From Ilumatobacteraceae bacterium (GTDB lineage: Bacteria > Actinomycetota > Acidimicrobiia > Acidimicrobiales > Ilumatobacteraceae), in the NCBI GenBank assembly GCA_033344875.1, contig JAWPMO010000001.1, positions 248,001 through 312,000 on the forward strand: a stretch of 64,000 bases of DNA, in the 5' to 3' direction. Each line of letters opens with the position of its first letter. The first letter of the stretch is position 1. The notes below the pieces were generated by a model, which was given only the letters and a program-made list of their open reading frames with translations, made no database searches and was not told the DNA's origin. Positions 20,409 to 30,699 of the stretch are shown piece by piece. The position numbers and the translations under genes are program-made.

Positions 20409-21316
20409 GTGGCGATGCCGGCTGCCGCGTCGCCGCTCGTCTCGTAGTGCCGGAGGAACAGTGCTTCGAGGGTGGGTGGCGAGCACGTGAGGCTCACGAT
20501 GGTGCCGGCGCCGAGGGCGCCGATGGCTTGGTCGAGGTGGGCGTTGTCGACTTCGAACGTCACGTGATCGCCGTCGTGGACGAGGTCGGTGACGCCGTCG
20601 ACGTCGGTGAGATCCACGGGCCGCCGAGTGTGGGCGGTCACGGCGGTTCTCGTGACGTGCCGCAGTTCGGTCAGCGTGCCGCTCTCGACGGTGCGGCCCG
20701 ACCGGATGATCGTGATGCGGTCGCACAGCGCCTCGACCTCGGCGAGGATGTGGCTCGACAGGAGGACGGTGCGGCCCTCGCGCTTGACCTCGCGGATGCA
20801 GTCCTCGAACACCTCCTCCATCAGCGGGTCGAGACCCGACGTCGGCTCGTCGAGGATCAGGAGCTCGGCGTCGGACGCGAGTGCTGCGATCAAGCCGACC
20901 TTCTGGCGGTTGCCCTTCGAGTAGGTGCGGGCCTTCTTGGTGGGGTCGAGTTCGAACCGGTCGATCAGGTCGTCGCGCTTGCGTTCGTTCGTGGTGCCGC
21001 GCAGGCGGGCGAACAGGTCGATGATCTCGCCACCGGAGAGCTTGGGCCAGAGGGTGACGTCGCCCGGCACGTAGGCGAGCCGCCGGTGGAGCTCGACCGC
21101 ATCGGCCCACGGGTCACCGCCCAGCAGCGTGGCGGTGCCACCGTCCGGACGGATGAGGCCGAGCAGCACACGGATCGTGGTCGACTTGCCGGACCCGTTC
21201 GGTCCGAGGAACCCGTGCACCTCGCCCGTCGTGACCGTCAGGTCGAGTTCGTCGAGCGCCCGCGTGTGACCGAACGTCTTGACCAGCCCCGTTGCGACGA
21301 TCGATTTCGTGCTCAT
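20405..21316 (-). CDS. ABC transporter ATP-binding protein
   Basis: This 303-aa protein is a single nucleotide-binding domain. Walker [10 protein letters not shown] is at residues 38-46, the signature-like [10 protein letters not shown] near 138, Walker [13 protein letters not shown] near 157, and the switch His follows in [10 protein letters not shown]. The C-terminal extension is typical of exporter ATPases of the DrrA kind. I chose the ATG at 21316 because the NBD strand begins at once. It pairs with the downstream permease and is divergent from the winged-helix/ATPase regulator, which may control it. Confidence 0.93.
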   Translation of the reverse strand: MSTKSIVATGLVKTFGHTRALDELDLTVTTGEVHGFLGPNGSGKSTTIRVLLGLIRPDGGTATLLGGDPWADAVELHRRLAYVPGDVTLWPKLSGGEIIDLFARLRGTTNERKRDDLIDRFELDPTKKARTYSKGNRQKVGLIAALASDAELLILDEPTSGLDPLMEEVFEDCIREVKREGRTVLLSSHILAEVEALCDRITIIRSGRTVESGTLTELRHVTRTAVTAHTRRPVDLTDVDGVTDLVHDGDHVTFEVDNAHLDQAIGALGAGTIVSLTCSPPTLEALFLRHYETSGDAAAGIAT

Positions 21317-21504
21317 GCGGCGTTCTCCCTTCGTGCGGACCGGGTCGGCGCGTCCGCCGTGTGGCGGCCACGTCACCACCCGTTCTCCCGCTGGTGACCG
21401 TACCGCGAGCCGCCTGGTCGGGCCCGGTCCGGCGCGGCCGCCACGATCCGGGGGACGGAGCCTCGGCCGGGGTGACCTACGCTGCCGACCGGAAGGGCGT
21501 GCTG

Positions 21505-24036
21505 ATGATCCTGGGGTTCGAGACCTGTGAGCTGGACACGGCGCGGGTGATACTGCGGCGCGACGGCGCCGAGGTGCCCATTGAGCCCCAGGTGTTCGAT
21601 CTCCTGTGCTGCCTGATCGAGCGCCGCGGCCAGGTGGTTCGCAAGGAGGAGTTGCTCGACCTGGTGTGGGGTGACCGGTTCGTGAGCGAATCGGCGCTGA
21701 CGACCCGGATCAAGTCGGCACGCCGTGCGGTCGGCGACGACGGGTCCCGCCAGGGTCTGATCCGGACCGTGCACGGCAAGGGCTACGAGTTCGTCGCCGA
21801 CGTCTGCGTCATCGACGGTCAGCCGGAACCCGCCGTCGTGCCCCTCGTCGAGCGGCCGATGCCCGTCACCTCGGTCCCGACGGCGCTGCAGACGCTGATC
21901 GGGCGGCGTGAGTTGCTCGACCGGCTCGTCGACGACCAGGCGGCTCATCGCCTCGTCACGATCGTCGGTACGGCCGGTGTCGGCAAGACATCGGTCGGCT
22001 ACGAGTTGGCGCGACTGGTCGCCGACCGATACGCCGATGGTGTCTTCGTCGTGGAGTTGGTGACGATCGTCGATGGCGATGCCGTGCAGGGAGCGTTCGC
22101 GACGGCCCTCGACGTCAACACCCGCCAGCAGATCTCGATCGAGGACGCGATCGTCGACATGCTGCGGGCCCGACGGGCACTGATCGTGCTCGACAACTGC
22201 GAACACGTCGTCGACGCGGTGGCGTCGCTGGTCGAGCGGATCCTCCGATCGGCACCGAACGTGTGGGTCGTGGCGACCAGTCGGGAACCGTTGGCCGTGA
22301 CCGGTGAACTCCTCCGGACGGTCGAGCCGCTCGCCGTCACGACCTCGGGCGACGTCCCGCTCGACGAGTTGGTCGCGGTGCCGGCGGTCGAACTGTTCCT
22401 CGAGCGCGCCCGTGCGGCCGACCCCCGGTTCGAGATCGACGCGACGACCGCTCCCGCCATCGCTGAGATCTGCCGTCGTCTCGACGGGATCCCGCTCGCG
22501 ATCGAACTCGCCGCCTCGCTCGCGAGCGCGATCGACGTGACCGAGATCGCACGCCGGCTCGACGAGCGGTTCCGTCTGCTCAAGGGGGTGCGGCGTGGGG
22601 CCGATCCTCGACACCGCACGCTGCACGACGCGATCAGTTGGTCGTACGAACTCCTGGACGGCGACGAGCAGCACCTGTTCGCCTCGTTGGCGGTGTTCGC
22701 CGGACAGTTCGACCTCGGCGCCGCCGAATCGGTCTGCCGGGGCGACGACGTGCTCGATCTCCTGACCCGGTTGGCGCAGCGGTCGATGCTGGCGGTCCGA
22801 CGACCGCCGACGGGAGGCACCCGCTACGAGATGCTGGAGACGATGCGGGAGTTCGGGCGCGGTCGTCTCGACGACCGACAGAGCGTCGAGTTGTTCGCTG
22901 CGCACGCGGGCCAGTTCGCCACCTTGGCGCGCTCGGTCGAGCTCGATCTGCAGACCGCCCAGGAGCACGACGCGGTCGTCCGGGCCGACGGTTCGTTCGC
23001 CGACCTCCGCGCGGCACAGCGGTTCGCGCTCGAGATCGACGACGTCGACACGGCGTATCGCTTGATCGGCTCGATCCGCGAGTACGCGATGCGGACGCTC
23101 CGGTACGAGGTGTTCAGCTGGGCGGACATGTCGCTGCGCCTGCCGGGCGGCGGTGATCATCCACTGCGTTCGACGATCGTCGGCATGAGCGCGTACGGGG
23201 CATGGGTGCGCGGTGAGTTCGACACCGCGATGTCCCTCGCCGCTTCGGCGAAGGCCGCCGAAGCGACGCTGCCCGGTACGCCGTCCGGGCTCGCCGAGCG
23301 GGTGCTCGCCAACGTGCAGTATGCGATCGGCGACATCGAGGACGGCTTGGTCGAAGGCGCCCGTCTGATCGAGTTGGCCGAGGCGTCGGGCAGCGACTCT
23401 CGACTCGCTCACGCCTACTACATGGCGTCGGTCGCGTCGAGTTCGCTCGGCCGCTACGACGAGGCGGAGCTGTTGATCGAACGGGCCCGCGTCGCCGGAC
23501 GTCGATCGGGGAGCCCGACCGACCTGGCGTCGTCGTCGGTCGCCGAGGGGTTCGCCGCCCGCGACGACGATGTCGCCCTCGATGCGTTCGCGGCGGCAGA
23601 TCGGCTGGGACGGTCGGCCGGCAACCGGTGGATCAGCGCCTTCGCCAGGACGGAGGCGAGCGGTCTGCTCGTGCACCAGGGGCGGCTGAGCGAGGGGTGT
23701 GAGGGCCTCGCCGAGATGGTCGACGTCTGGTATCGCGCGGGGGAGTGGGCGCAGCAGTGGCACACGATGTCGCGGTGCGTGATCGCGCTCGAGAGCATCG
23801 AGCAGTACGAGCTCGCCGCCACCGTGCTGGGTGCCATCGAGGCGCACACGACGATGGGCGGTCCGCCGGTGATGACCAGCCTGCGCGATCGTGCGTTCGA
23901 GACTCGTGCTGCGGTCAGCGCCCGACTGGGCGAAGCGCACGCACAGCAGTTGGGGGTCGACGGTGCGGCGCTCCCCGTCGCCACGATCGTCGACCGCACC
24001 CGCACTGCGCTCCTCGGCCGGCCCGCCGAGCCGTAG
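21505..24036 (+). CDS. Winged-helix transcriptional regulator with STAND-type ATPase and TPR region
   Basis: This 843-aa protein begins with an OmpR/PhoB-type winged helix (residues 1-97; [16 protein letters not shown], then [13 protein letters not shown]). It continues with an NTPase domain (Walker [10 protein letters not shown] near residues 155-163, Walker [11 protein letters not shown]) and ends with helical TPR-like repeats. This is the layout of large actinobacterial ATP-dependent activators. I chose the ATG at 21505 because the first beta strand of the winged-helix domain begins there. It is divergent from the ABC exporter operon with a 188-bp shared upstream region, so it probably regulates that exporter. 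Confidence 0.88.
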   Translation: MILGFETCELDTARVILRRDGAEVPIEPQVFDLLCCLIERRGQVVRKEELLDLVWGDRFVSESALTTRIKSARRAVGDDGSRQGLIRTVHGKGYEFVADVCVIDGQPEPAVVPLVERPMPVTSVPTALQTLIGRRELLDRLVDDQAAHRLVTIVGTAGVGKTSVGYELARLVADRYADGVFVVELVTIVDGDAVQGAFATALDVNTRQQISIEDAIVDMLRARRALIVLDNCEHVVDAVASLVERILRSAPNVWVVATSREPLAVTGELLRTVEPLAVTTSGDVPLDELVAVPAVELFLERARAADPRFEIDATTAPAIAEICRRLDGIPLAIELAASLASAIDVTEIARRLDERFRLLKGVRRGADPRHRTLHDAISWSYELLDGDEQHLFASLAVFAGQFDLGAAESVCRGDDVLDLLTRLAQRSMLAVRRPPTGGTRYEMLETMREFGRGRLDDRQSVELFAAHAGQFATLARSVELDLQTAQEHDAVVRADGSFADLRAAQRFALEIDDVDTAYRLIGSIREYAMRTLRYEVFSWADMSLRLPGGGDHPLRSTIVGMSAYGAWVRGEFDTAMSLAASAKAAEATLPGTPSGLAERVLANVQYAIGDIEDGLVEGARLIELAEASGSDSRLAHAYYMASVASSSLGRYDEAELLIERARVAGRRSGSPTDLASSSVAEGFAARDDDVALDAFAAADRLGRSAGNRWISAFARTEASGLLVHQGRLSEGCEGLAEMVDVWYRAGEWAQQWHTMSRCVIALESIEQYELAATVLGAIEAHTTMGGPPVMTSLRDRAFETRAAVSARLGEAHAQQLGVDGAALPVATIVDRTRTALLGRPAEP

Positions 24037-24048
24037 CCGCCGCCCGCC

Positions 24049-25281
24049 TCACGACGCGATGCGGTGGTCGAGGTGGGCGTGCAGGTGGCTCGCCAACTCG
24101 GCCGCGTCGGGGCCGACGCCGTCGATGAAGCTCGACTTGCGGCGCCGGAGGAACGGCAGGCCCAGCAGGTACAGGCCGGGGACCGCGCATACGCCGCCGT
24201 CGTGGACGAGCCGGTCGCGCCGATCGAACGCGACCCGGTCGAGCCAGGTGTAGCTCGGCCGGTAGCCCGTCGCCCACACGACCGTCCCGAACCGGCCGAG
24301 TTCGAGCTCGGTCGGCGGCGGGTCGAACTGCGTCGGCGGTGGCAGCGTGGAGTCGTCCAGTTCCGCGTCGAGACAGTGCTCGGTGGCGAACTCGTCGATC
24401 CGTGCGAGCAGGCGGTTCTGCTTGAGGTCGGCGTTGGCGGCGAGACTCCGGAGGGCGCCCGAGAACTGGGCCTTCCGTCCGGTGACCGCCATCAACTTGC
24501 CGACGACTCCGACCCCGGCGTCGCGCAACGAGTTGAGATCGAGCGTCCGTCGTTCGGGACTGCCGACGAGTTGGAGCGACGGCAGGCGGCGGGCGCGGGT
24601 GATGTCGTCGACCTCGTCGTACCGCTCGTCGAGCTGGCCGATCACGTCCATCCACCAGTGGATGTCGCGGCCTCGGTGCAGCCGGGGGAGGCGGACGTGT
24701 TCGCCGACGGCCACCGTGACCTGCCGGCCGGCCCGTTGGAGTTCGTCGGCGATCTGCGCGCCCGACGCCGATGCGCCGACGACGAGCACTTCGCCGTTCC
24801 CGATCTGGGTCGGGTTGCGGTACTGCAGCGCCGTGAGCTGTTCGATCCGGTTCGGTAGGTCGGCGGCGACGGCGGGGATCCGGGGTTCGCTCGATGCGCC
24901 CGTCGCGGCGACGACGGCGTCGCAGGTCCAGATGCCCTGGTCGGTCACGACCTCGAAGCCCGGGTTCCCGACCCGAACCCGCTCGACGGTGACGTGGGTG
25001 TGCACGGGCGCCCCGATGTGCGCCCGGTACGTGCCGAGGAAGGCGACGGTCTCGTCCTTGGTCATGAACCCGTCGGGGTCCCCGCCCTGATAGCGGTAGC
25101 CCGGCAGGCGGGTCATCCAGTTGGGGGTCAGCAACCGGAGGGAGTCCCAGCGTTCGGTGCGCCACGACTGGGCCACCTCCCCCCGGTCGAGGACGACGTG
25201 GTCGATGCCCCGACCGGTGAGGTGGTGGCTCATCGCCAGTCCGGCTTGGCCGGCCCCGATCACCACGACTGGCGTTCGCAT
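24049..25281 (-). CDS. Flavin-containing monooxygenase-like FAD/NAD(P)H oxidoreductase
   Basis: This 410-aa protein has an N-terminal FAD-binding Rossmann motif (VVVIGAGQAGLAMS), a central NADPH Rossmann motif (VVGASASGAQIADEL) and the late ATGYRPSY motif common in group B flavoprotein monooxygenases and CzcO-like proteins. It would oxygenate a small substrate or act as a flavoprotein oxidoreductase in the cytosol. I chose the ATG at 25281, where the FAD strand begins. It is separated by 8 bp from the upstream OsmC gene and is likely in the same operon. Confidence 0.88.
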   Translation of the reverse strand: MRTPVVVIGAGQAGLAMSHHLTGRGIDHVVLDRGEVAQSWRTERWDSLRLLTPNWMTRLPGYRYQGGDPDGFMTKDETVAFLGTYRAHIGAPVHTHVTVERVRVGNPGFEVVTDQGIWTCDAVVAATGASSEPRIPAVAADLPNRIEQLTALQYRNPTQIGNGEVLVVGASASGAQIADELQRAGRQVTVAVGEHVRLPRLHRGRDIHWWMDVIGQLDERYDEVDDITRARRLPSLQLVGSPERRTLDLNSLRDAGVGVVGKLMAVTGRKAQFSGALRSLAANADLKQNRLLARIDEFATEHCLDAELDDSTLPPPTQFDPPPTELELGRFGTVVWATGYRPSYTWLDRVAFDRRDRLVHDGGVCAVPGLYLLGLPFLRRRKSSFIDGVGPDAAELASHLHAHLDHRIAS

Positions 25282-25289
25282 CGGTCGTC

Positions 25290-25850
25290 TCAGATGACGG
25301 TGACGTCGATGGTCGTCGGGTTGGCGACGATGTCGAAGACGGCCGAGCGCTTCTGCGACTGCGCCACGATGGCCTCGATGTCGGCGTTCGAGGCGTCGGC
25401 GTCGATCGCATAGGTGACCTTGATGCCGTCGTAGCCGTTGCGGACGTCGCTGTCGATCCCCAGGATGCCCTGGAGGTCCATGTTGCCCTCGATGGTCGCC
25501 GTGACCGAGCGGAGCTGCACACCCCGGTGCGACGCCACGGTGGCGACGCCGGCGGTCAGGCACGAGGCCAGCGCCGCGAGCACCATCTCAGGCGGGGTGA
25601 CGCCGTTGTCCTCCGACGCGAAGACCTCGGGGTGGTCGGCGTCGAGGGTGTACGGCTGACGATGGGCGTGGTCCTGGCCGAGCCCGGAGAACCCGGTCAC
25701 GGTCGAGCGGCTGTGCGTGCCGCTCACCCATTCACAGGTGGCTCGCCAGGCGAACTGGGCCAGCTCCGGAGCGTCGGTGAGGTGCTGACGTGCGCCTCGC
25801 AACGCTTCGATGTTGACGCCGTTGTCGACGGGGGTTGCGGTGGTTGTCAT
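25290..25850 (-). CDS. OsmC-family peroxiredoxin-like protein
   Basis: This 186-aa OsmC-like protein has the conserved helix PPEMVLAALASCLTAG carrying one redox Cys, with a second Cys earlier (ATCEW). OsmC proteins reduce organic hydroperoxides. A good ribosome site (AAGGAACA) precedes the ATG at 25850, which decides the start against longer frames. It leads a two-gene unit with the flavoprotein monooxygenase, suggesting a shared oxidative or detoxification role. Confidence 0.88.
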   Translation of the reverse strand: MTTTATPVDNGVNIEALRGARQHLTDAPELAQFAWRATCEWVSGTHSRSTVTGFSGLGQDHAHRQPYTLDADHPEVFASEDNGVTPPEMVLAALASCLTAGVATVASHRGVQLRSVTATIEGNMDLQGILGIDSDVRNGYDGIKVTYAIDADASNADIEAIVAQSQKRSAVFDIVANPTTIDVTVI

Positions 25851-26047
25851 GTGATGTTCCTTCGTGTTGTCGGAGCGCCGTGCCGGCGTCTGTTCGGTGA
25901 AGCAGGCGGTTGCGTCTGCCTCCATCACTCTCCGGGAATCGGCTCGATCAGTCTTGGAGGCGGCCTGACGAGTGGCTGAAGCCCGAAGTCAGCCGGTCTT
26001 CAGACGATGTTCATGACTCGCTCGAGCCCGGCCCGCACGATGGAGCG

Positions 26048-26899
26048 ATGAGTATCGAGACGCCCACCGAGACCGCCGGCGACGCACCGGACGCGGCGAA
26101 CCGGGTGCACGACTGGCAGGAGGCGGGGGAGGCGTGGGGCCACTCGGCCGTCGACTGGGCGTACCTGTACGAGCACTACGCGCTCGACGCCATGTTTGCC
26201 ATTTTCCAGCGGATCGGGGTCGCCGAGGGCGTCCGGGTGCTCGATCTGGCGTGCGGTTCGGGGCGAGCGATCCGCCATGCACGGGCGATGGGTGCCTCGG
26301 TGGCCGGTATCGACGCGGCGGCGACGCTCGTGGAGATCGCCCGTGACCGCAACCCCGACTCGGACGTCCGGCTCGGTTCGATGTTCGAGCTGCCGTGGGA
26401 CGACGGGAGCTTCGATGCCGTCATGTCGATCAACGGCGTGTGGGGTGGCTGTGAGCCGGCGCTGGTCGAGGCGAACCGAGTGCTGCGCCCCGGCGGGATG
26501 ATCGGCATCAGTTTCTGGGGGACGGGGGCGCCCAACGACCTGCGTGGTTGCTTCAAGGCGTTCGCCCGTCACGCACCGCAGGAGCACTTCGGGAGCATGA
26601 AGAAGCTGAACAACATCGCCGCCCCCGGGGTCGCCGAGCAGATGCTGGCCGACGCAGGCTTCGAGGTGGTCGAGCGCGGTGCCCGGGTCTCGGTCGTCGA
26701 ATGGCCGGACGCCGAGCTCGCCTGGCGGGCCCTGTCGTCGGTCGGTCCGGCGGTTCCGGCCCTGCGACACAGCGACCCCGAGGTCGTGAAGGTCGCGGTG
26801 CTGGAGGCGATCGACCACTGTCGGGACGCCCACGGCGCCTACCGCTTCGAGAACGACCACCACTTCGTGATCGCCCGCACGGTCGAACCAGCGGGCTGA
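26048..26899 (+). CDS. Class I SAM-dependent methyltransferase
   Basis: This 283-aa protein has motif I VLDLACGSGRAI, an acidic end of strand 2 (AGIDAAATLV), and motif VLRPGGMIGISFWG before strand 5, as in ubiE/methyltransf_11 enzymes. The substrate is not evident; such enzymes methylate small metabolites or lipids. The gene is divergent from the OsmC unit. I chose the ATG at 26048; the upstream in-frame region is not protein-like. Confidence 0.85.
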   Translation: MSIETPTETAGDAPDAANRVHDWQEAGEAWGHSAVDWAYLYEHYALDAMFAIFQRIGVAEGVRVLDLACGSGRAIRHARAMGASVAGIDAAATLVEIARDRNPDSDVRLGSMFELPWDDGSFDAVMSINGVWGGCEPALVEANRVLRPGGMIGISFWGTGAPNDLRGCFKAFARHAPQEHFGSMKKLNNIAAPGVAEQMLADAGFEVVERGARVSVVEWPDAELAWRALSSVGPAVPALRHSDPEVVKVAVLEAIDHCRDAHGAYRFENDHHFVIARTVEPAG

Positions 26900-26933
26900 T
26901 CGGCTCGCGCAGCGGGGCGGGCGGCGGCGTGGG

Positions 26934-27086
26934 TCAACGGCCCATCGGTTCGCCGAAGGCCGGGCAGTCGGGGTTCTCGCACATCGACGGCTCACCGGGC
27001 GCCTCGGGCGGCAGCGCGCTGACCCCGCACGCCGGACAGATCGGCGACACATCATGATCGTCGGTCTCGTCCCACAGGTCGCTCAT
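26934..27086 (-). CDS. 50-aa zinc-ribbon mini-protein
   Basis: A short frame encodes 50 residues with an acidic N-terminus (MSDLWDETDD) and four cysteines arranged CPAC ... CENPDC (C17, C20, C36, C41), a small zinc ribbon. The two Cys pairs are separated by a Pro/Glu-rich loop. The regular Cys spacing and placement between two genes argue that it is real; the function is unknown. Confidence 0.6.
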   Translation of the reverse strand: MSDLWDETDDHDVSPICPACGVSALPPEAPGEPSMCENPDCPAFGEPMGR

Positions 27087-27148
27087 GCCACCAGTGTCGC
27101 CGCCGCCGAGGGGTTTCGTTCACGGCCTCCGATGCAGCGCGGCGATCG

Positions 27149-27409
27149 TCAGGTGTCGGCGAGGACCGACGCGGCGACCGCGTCGGCACCCCGCTCCGAA
27201 AGGAGGAGGGTGTAGTGGTTGACATCGGGGACCATGCGATCGACGAGCTGGGGGAGCTGGGCCCGAGTCGCCTCGACGATGTCGTCGGGGAAGAGCGGGT
27301 TCGGTTGGTCGAGCAGGTTGCGCGGCGCCCGGATCAGCGACGCCGGGCAGCCGATCTGATCGAACCGATGCAGGTCGTCGTTGGACAGCTGGTCGCGCCC
27401 GTCGGCCAT
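27149..27409 (-). pseudogene. C-terminal remnant of an alpha/beta hydrolase
   Basis: About 85 residues read like the last third of an alpha/beta hydrolase: the strand GCPASLIRAPRN, a variable lid, and the catalytic-His strand DVNHYTLLL with a short final helix. No upstream nucleophile (GxSxG) or oxyanion region is found in any nearby frame, so this is a truncated remnant. Further upstream DNA to about 27600 holds no supported gene. Confidence 0.5.
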
Positions 27410-27627
27410 CACCGCTGCTTCCGACACTCTCGACCGTGTACCAGTTCGCGACACGAATGCCCATGGCACCGATGGCCGCCAGCGCGAGCCAGTGGTCGAT
27501 GGGGTCGAACACCCCGAGCCGACCAGCGCCCGGGCCATCTCCGAACAGTCCTGACGGCCGGGACGTCAGCTGATCTGTGTGCAAGCCACGATGTGTGAGA
27601 TCCCGTCGATCGGGCACCTTCGACACC

Positions 27628-27780
27628 ATGGTGACACTGCTGATCATTCTCGTCGTCCTCGCGGCGCTCGGCATCCTCGGCGCCGTGGTCGAGGGGCTGC
27701 TGTGGCTCACACTCATTGCGGCCGTGCTGCTCGTGGTGGGCCTGGTCTACGGATGGTCCAAGTTGAAGGCGTCGAGTTGA
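27628..27780 (+). CDS. Small two-helix membrane protein
   Basis: A 50-aa protein made almost entirely of two hydrophobic helices separated by a short EG turn, ending in a basic tail (YGWSKLKASS). It resembles the tiny hydrophobic proteins common in actinobacteria. The ATG at 27628 removes a non-hydrophobic leader present in the longer frame. Confidence 0.6.
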   Translation: MVTLLIILVVLAALGILGAVVEGLLWLTLIAAVLLVVGLVYGWSKLKASS

Positions 27781-27859
27781 CCGAGTCCACCACGCGCTGA
27801 GCGCGCGACCGAGCGTGGTGTCACGAGGTTCGGTGTCGTCGGCCAGTCACGGATCTGCG

Positions 27860-28627
27860 TCACGCCGACGAGGTGCCGTGGTGGCCGGGAACGAGCAGTT
27901 CCGCCGCCATCCGATCCCGACAGGAGCCGCAGATCCCGTGCGCGAGCGGCGGTAGCGACGACCCTTCCAACGAGCGCGTGACCTGAACGAACTCTTCGAT
28001 GGCGAGCCAACGAGAGCCCTCCTCGACTCGCCCGCACCAACTGCACAGCGCGACAGGCTGGAGATCGACGTCTCGTTCCGATGTGCCGTCGAGGAGCGAC
28101 ACCGGTGGCCGGGCTTCTTCGAAGACCAGCGCGCAGCGGAACTGCACCCGGCCATCGGGCTCCGGTGCGATCGACATTCTCAGCCACCGCCGGGCGTGAG
28201 GCGCATCGCATCGAAGCGGAACCTCGGTCTGCTGCTGTGAGGCTCGGACGCGCGCGACCAGGAGCCGCCACAACTCCCTGACTTCGTCGTTCTCGATGTA
28301 CGACCACAGGGTGCGGTTCGACGGTGGTGCGGCGAGTTCGGGGGCGTCGTTGTCGCGGGCGAAGTCGGCCCAGTTCCGACCAACTGCGATGACGATGTCG
28401 TCGGCGTCGATCGAGTACTCGACGACCGTGCTCGTACGAACGTCGAGCGACCCGGATTCGCCCTGCGACGGTGCCGGCCTCGAGGTGATCGCCGCCTCGA
28501 TTCCGGCCCAGACGTCCTCCGGTGGGTCGACGAGTTCGAAGTCGGCTTCCTCGAGCTCGGACAGCACCGACGAGATCCGGTCGCCCGCGGAGGCCCCACC
28601 GGTTGCATCGTGAGTGTCGCCCGCCAT
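27860..28627 (-). CDS. PAS-like sensor protein with C-terminal zinc finger
   Basis: This 255-aa protein has a disordered N-terminus, a PAS-like central region (about residues 65-180; VGRNWADFARDN, WSYIENDEVRELW) and a C-terminal four-Cys zinc module (CSWCGRVEEG ... ICGSCRDRM). PAS domains sense small ligands, redox or light; the zinc finger may bind protein or nucleic acid. No enzymatic output domain is present. It is convergent with the two-helix protein gene. Confidence 0.65.
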   Translation of the reverse strand: MAGDTHDATGGASAGDRISSVLSELEEADFELVDPPEDVWAGIEAAITSRPAPSQGESGSLDVRTSTVVEYSIDADDIVIAVGRNWADFARDNDAPELAAPPSNRTLWSYIENDEVRELWRLLVARVRASQQQTEVPLRCDAPHARRWLRMSIAPEPDGRVQFRCALVFEEARPPVSLLDGTSERDVDLQPVALCSWCGRVEEGSRWLAIEEFVQVTRSLEGSSLPPLAHGICGSCRDRMAAELLVPGHHGTSSA

Positions 28628-28688
28628 GGTCCCAGCCTATGCGCCGACGTCGCATCGGCGGGTCGTTCGCCGGTCGCCGGGCGGTCGC

Positions 28689-29159
28689 TCAAGCTCGGCG
28701 GTGGGTCATCCACACGTAGTCGACCGGTTGGCCTCTGTTCCACTCGGCCTCCTCCGCAGCGCTGACCCGCTCGAAACCGGCGGCGCGATAGCACCGAATC
28801 GCGATGTCGTTGAGGGAGTGGACGCGCAGAGCGACCAGTGGATAGTGGCGCCGTGCCTGCTCGACGAGGCAGACGACCAGCTGCGTACCGAGACCCGATC
28901 CGCGCTGTGACGGGTCGACGATCAGATGCGCGAGTTCGACCTCTTGCTTGTCGGTGTCGACCCAGACCTCGCCGTAGGCGACGACCTGTTCGGCCTCCCG
29001 GAGCACGAACGCCTCCGCCGATGGTGAGTCGGCCCACGCCTCCACGGTCTCGCTCGTCACCGACGGCAACGAGCACCACAGCATCGTGGCTTCGGTGTCG
29101 CCCGCCCACCCGGCGACCGTGTCTGCCCAGCGACTGTCGAACAGTGCGATCTCGGCCAT
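28689..29159 (-). CDS. GNAT-family N-acetyltransferase
   Basis: This 156-aa protein is of usual GNAT length. The acetyl-CoA-binding motif A is seen as VDPSQRGSGLGTQLV, followed by the motif B region (ALRVHSLNDIAIRCYRAAGF, read in two parts), where Tyr is the likely general acid. The acceptor substrate is unknown. It is separated from the upstream-reading PAS gene by about 60 bp. Confidence 0.88.
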   Translation of the reverse strand: MAEIALFDSRWADTVAGWAGDTEATMLWCSLPSVTSETVEAWADSPSAEAFVLREAEQVVAYGEVWVDTDKQEVELAHLIVDPSQRGSGLGTQLVVCLVEQARRHYPLVALRVHSLNDIAIRCYRAAGFERVSAAEEAEWNRGQPVDYVWMTHRRA

Positions 29160-29252
29160 ACCCGCATCATCTCAGAGATCGAGATCGCCCGATACCGGTC
29201 GGGCGCGATGCGATCGTGGCCCAGCAGCGCCGTAGCCAGCAATGATGAAGGC

Positions 29253-30302
29253 ATGTACGAACCGGATGTCATGGAGCAGTGGGCTGCCCAACGATTCGAG
29301 AGGGTGCCCGGGTACCTCAACACGGCCACGCTCGGGCTGCCGACCACAGCGTCGCTCGAGGTGTTGCAGCGGCGCATCGCCGAATGGCAGTCCGGCACGT
29401 TGCACGCGCCGTCGTTCGATGCCGACGTCGATCGGTGCCGCACTGCGTACGCCGGTCTGGCCAATACCGATCCGTCCCGTGTGGCGATCGCCAGCCAGGC
29501 CTCGGTGGTGGCCGGCCTCGTTGCAGGTTCGACTTCGGCCGGCGGCACGGTGTTGTGTGCGGAGGGTGACTTCACATCGGTCTTGTTCCCGTTCCTCGCC
29601 GACCCCGACATCACGGTCCGCCTCGTACCGCTCGCCTCGCTGATCGACTCGATCGGCGATGACGTCGATCTGGTCGCCGTGAGCGCCGCACAATCGAGCG
29701 ACGGGACGCTGCTCGACCTCGGCGCGCTCGCCGACGCGGCCGACCGTGCGGGCGCCCGCACGTTCCTCGATACGACGCAGGCCACAGGATGGGCCGAGTT
29801 CGATGCCGACCGGTTCGACGTCACCGTCTGCCACGGGTACAAGTGGTTGTGCTCACCGCGTGGCGCCGCGTTCATAACCGTCGGTGCGTCGGCCGACGAG
29901 TGGCTGCATCCGCTCAATGCCGGTTGGTACGCGGGCGACGACCCGTGGGCGTCGATCTACGGTTCGCCGCTGCGACTCGCACCGGACGCTCGCCGGTTCG
30001 ACGTCTCCCCGCCGTGGTTCTCGTTCGCCGCTGCCGCTCCGACGTTGGAGATGTTCGCTGATCTCGGTGTCGCCACGATCGGCCGCCACAGCGTGGGTCT
30101 CGCCAACGAGTTCCGTGAGCGGGTCGGCCTCGAGCCGTCGAACTCGGCGATCGTCAGCGTGCCGAGCGATGCCACCGACGCCCTCCGGGTCGCCGGTATC
30201 GCCCACGCCCCGCGCGACGGCCGACTTCGCTTCTCGTTCTACGTCTACAACACGCTCGCCGACGTCGAAGCCGCGGCAACCATCGTCAACGCGGAGCGGT
30301 GA
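29253..30302 (+). CDS. PLP-dependent aminotransferase class V / cysteine desulfurase-like
   Basis: This 349-aa fold-type I PLP enzyme has the cofactor Lys at about residue 197 in the motif CHGYKWLCSPRG, with the Asp that pairs with the pyridine nitrogen in FLDTTQATG. This is the class V aminotransferase layout (isopenicillin-N epimerase/kynureninase/SufS-like). No catalytic-Cys loop of the desulfurase type is seen, so a simple aminotransferase or epimerase is more likely. I chose the ATG at 29253; the frame open upstream is not protein-like. Confidence 0.85.
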   Translation: MYEPDVMEQWAAQRFERVPGYLNTATLGLPTTASLEVLQRRIAEWQSGTLHAPSFDADVDRCRTAYAGLANTDPSRVAIASQASVVAGLVAGSTSAGGTVLCAEGDFTSVLFPFLADPDITVRLVPLASLIDSIGDDVDLVAVSAAQSSDGTLLDLGALADAADRAGARTFLDTTQATGWAEFDADRFDVTVCHGYKWLCSPRGAAFITVGASADEWLHPLNAGWYAGDDPWASIYGSPLRLAPDARRFDVSPPWFSFAAAAPTLEMFADLGVATIGRHSVGLANEFRERVGLEPSNSAIVSVPSDATDALRVAGIAHAPRDGRLRFSFYVYNTLADVEAAATIVNAER

Positions 30303-30415
30303 TCGGGTCGCTGCGGGCTCCGACGGCACAGGCATCTCGCCGGTGCCCGCCGAACAGGTTGCGTCACCGGTGGTGATGCGACGGGCGTGTACCGCGCCGG
30401 GGCTACGGTCTGCGC

Positions 30416-30646
30416 ATGGGACTGTTCGGCAGAAAGCAGCGGAAGCAAGCTCGCCCTGAGAGCGCGGTCGCTGCCGAGCCGAGCCCGGCGCCACCCAGCC
30501 CCCTCGACCAGCCCCCTCCCGCTCCCGATCCGGTGAAGGAGTTGGCGCGATTGGAAAGCATGCGAGATCGAGGCGAGCTGACCCGGGACGAGTTCGACAT
30601 CGAGAAACGCAAGGTCCAGGCCTCCCAGAGCTTCCGCCGAATCTGA
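30416..30646 (+). CDS. SHOCT-domain small protein
   Basis: A 76-aa protein with a basic N-terminus, a Pro-rich linker (about residues 23-38) and a C-terminal SHOCT helix pair (ELARLESMRDRGELTRDEFD). SHOCT is a short C-terminal oligomerisation module common in actinobacteria. The function is unknown. Confidence 0.75.
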   Translation: MGLFGRKQRKQARPESAVAAEPSPAPPSPLDQPPPAPDPVKELARLESMRDRGELTRDEFDIEKRKVQASQSFRRI

Positions 30647-30699
30647 AGCTTCGGTCCGGCCGATCCCGGATACAGGTCGAGCACAGCGGCAGCGGGCGA

